The notes beneath the pieces are model-generated. The model worked only from the letters and a program-made list of their open reading frames with translations. It did no database searches and was not told where the DNA came from. Source: Actinomycetales bacterium Ga0077552 (GTDB taxonomy: Bacteria > Actinomycetota > Actinomycetes > Actinomycetales > Microbacteriaceae). From it: a stretch of 6,910 nucleotides of DNA. Position numbers and translations under genes: made by a program. Positions 6,114-6,910 of the stretch are shown piece by piece; positions within the stretch are counted from its first letter, which is position 1; the number at the start of each line of letters is the position of its first letter. The stretch covers positions 1 through 6,910 of the forward strand of contig LNFD01000173.1 of NCBI GenBank assembly GCA_001464255.1. The letters run 5' to 3'.

Positions 6114-6136
6114 GGCGGCGATTCAGGCGGCGTCGG

Positions 6137-6808
6137 TCAGGCGCTGAACCGCGCGTCGACGGCCACCTCGATGACGATCGGCTGGGGGCGCAGGGCGAAG
6201 CCGCCGCCGCCGGTGTCCATCGCCATGGCCATCATCTTCTCGGCGCGCGGCATCGGCGACGGGCCGGGGGCGGCGTCGTCGAGCATGCCGGGGTCGGCGA
6301 GGGCGACCGCCACGACCTCCGACCGGCCGACCGCCGCCGCGAGCACCTGCGCCCGGCCGAGCGCGTCGCCGACCGCGAGGGTGCGGGCCTCGGTGCGGGC
6401 AGAGGCGAGCCGGGCATCCGTCAGCGACCATTCGAGGCCGTCGATCGTGACCGAGGGATGTGCGGAGAGCGCGTCGACGAGCTCGGCGACGGTCGCGGCA
6501 TCGGCCGTGAGCGTGGCCCGGCCGGAGGCGCTCGCCCGGTGCACGAGAGGCGCCTGACTGCCGTCGTTCGTCCAGGGGCGCTGCGCGCTCACGGATACCT
6601 GATCGGCCGACCACTCGAGCACGGGGCCGGTCTCGGCGTCGTGGAGGTCACCGATGAGGGTGCTGACCGTCGTGAGAGCCGCCGTGACGGTGCCGACGAC
6701 GGTGGCGCGCTCGGGGCCGTCGGCGGCGACCGAGAAGCGCAGCACCGCGCGCTCGGGGGCGAGCTCGATGCGGGCGGCGCCCTGCACGGTCAGGGTGAGG
6801 GGGGTCAT
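6137..6808 (-). CDS. SIMPL domain-containing protein (DUF541 family)
   Basis: A 223-aa protein of the SIMPL/DUF541 family. It opens with LTVQGAARIELAPERAVLRFSVAADGPE, matching the family start V.G.G.....PD.A.....V......A. Its latter half has the family's long helix and strand, ARTEARTLAVGDALGRAQVLAAAVG followed by EVVAVAL (about 138-170). Other members are usually exported, and E. coli YggE has been linked to oxidative stress. Here no signal peptide is seen if translation starts at ATG 6808. That start is set by AGGAGG (6820-6815) with 6-nt spacing, so a cytoplasmic protein is inferred. A Met-rich segment (191-198, KMMAMAMD) and a Gly run (200-203) lie before the last strand. The molecular function is not known. 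It converges with smpB, with 23 nt between the stops. Confidence 0.86.
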   Translation of the reverse strand: MTPLTLTVQGAARIELAPERAVLRFSVAADGPERATVVGTVTAALTTVSTLIGDLHDAETGPVLEWSADQVSVSAQRPWTNDGSQAPLVHRASASGRATLTADAATVAELVDALSAHPSVTIDGLEWSLTDARLASARTEARTLAVGDALGRAQVLAAAVGRSEVVAVALADPGMLDDAAPGPSPMPRAEKMMAMAMDTGGGGFALRPQPIVIEVAVDARFSA

Positions 6809-6814
6809 ACGGGG

Positions 6815-6820
6815 CCTCCT
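6815..6820 (-). promoter_or_regulatory. Ribosome-binding site of the SIMPL gene
   Basis: The minus-strand AGGAGG ends 6 nt before the ATG at 6808. It selects this start over longer in-frame extensions to about 6895, which would run across the promoter region and have a low-complexity arginine-rich sequence. Confidence 0.85.
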
Positions 6821-6833
6821 GTCAGCGGTGACG

Positions 6834-6839
6834 TATACT
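6834..6839 (+). promoter_or_regulatory. Strong -10 box (TATACT) facing out of the right edge
   Basis: TATACT is close to the housekeeping-sigma consensus and is the best -10 match in the window. Transcription would start near 6846 and run rightwards through a leader of more than 60 nt with no Shine-Dalgarno or convincing start codon before the edge. No clear -35 was found. On the opposite strand TACAGT (6842-6837) could serve the SIMPL gene, so the two promoters would overlap. The downstream gene or RNA is unseen. Confidence 0.5.
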
Positions 6840-6847
6840 GTAGGGCT

Positions 6848-6863
6848 ACGCCGCGAACGGCGT
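6848..6863 (+). repeat. Inverted repeat with a 4-nt loop just after the TATACT promoter
   Basis: ACGCCG (6848-6853) and CGGCGT (6858-6863) are perfect complements around a CGAA loop. The stem would lie at the 5' end of the rightward transcript. A weaker GC-rich pairing (GGGCC and GGCCC) is possible further on, between about 6870 and 6895. A structured leader is inferred. Confidence 0.5.
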
Positions 6864-6910
6864 CTGACCGCCGGGCCTCGTGCGCCGGCCCCCACAACTC
6901 CACAGTGCGT

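Noticed and set aside
6114..6136. A terminator or tmRNA between smpB and the SIMPL gene
   Set aside because: Only 23 nt lie between the convergent stops. No stem of useful length was seen, and there is no room for ssrA.
1..6910. CRISPR arrays, insertion sequences, tRNA or rRNA genes
   Set aside because: No regularly spaced repeats, terminal inverted repeats with a transposase, or RNA-gene signatures were seen on either strand by eye.

Overview
The window is high-GC chromosomal DNA with compact gene packing. It most resembles an actinobacterium of the Microbacteriaceae type. That reading rests on three things: the actinobacterial style of its release factor 2 (AGAGGVDAADFADMLLRMYLRW, SSGPGGQSVN), the prfB - ftsE - ftsX - smpB gene order, and start codons that sit only 7-10 nt downstream of TANNNT -10 boxes, as in leaderless actinobacterial transcripts. 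The assignment is inference; no species can be named.

Layout. The left part is on the minus strand. It holds the first 31 codons of a GT2-type glycosyltransferase that runs off the window (1-93), then a beta-propeller-like glycosyltransferase-associated protein broken by a frameshift (90-1009), then an MFS transporter (1056-2276). The MFS gene is divergent from prfB (2321-3404, plus strand), and their predicted promoters interleave in a 44-bp gap. After prfB come a small VOC-superfamily gene (3433-3807), a GC-rich hairpin, the divisome genes ftsE (3883-4641) and ftsX (4638-5552) overlapping by ATGA, and smpB (5637-6113). smpB is preceded by its own promoter and a perfect 10-bp hairpin. A convergent minus-strand SIMPL-domain (DUF541) gene (6137-6808) follows. 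At the right end a strong plus-strand -10 (TATACT) points out of the window towards an unseen transcript.

How the genes relate. RF2 (prfB) terminates translation at UGA and UAA, and SmpB with tmRNA rescues ribosomes that cannot terminate. FtsEX is the ABC-type complex that controls peptidoglycan hydrolysis at division or elongation. The left-hand genes look like surface polysaccharide synthesis (GT2 plus its propeller partner). The VOC, MFS and SIMPL genes have no evident functional tie to these.

The most notable observation is that prfB, normally essential, is not open in one frame. About nine conserved residues are missing after codon 32 and the rest continues in the +1 frame, with none of the UGA recoding signals of classical RF2 frameshifting. 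A second probable 1-nt frameshift lies in the propeller gene. Either this is a consensus or assembly problem or these are real lesions. No mobile element, CRISPR array, tRNA or rRNA was seen, and no gap between genes exceeds 300 bases.
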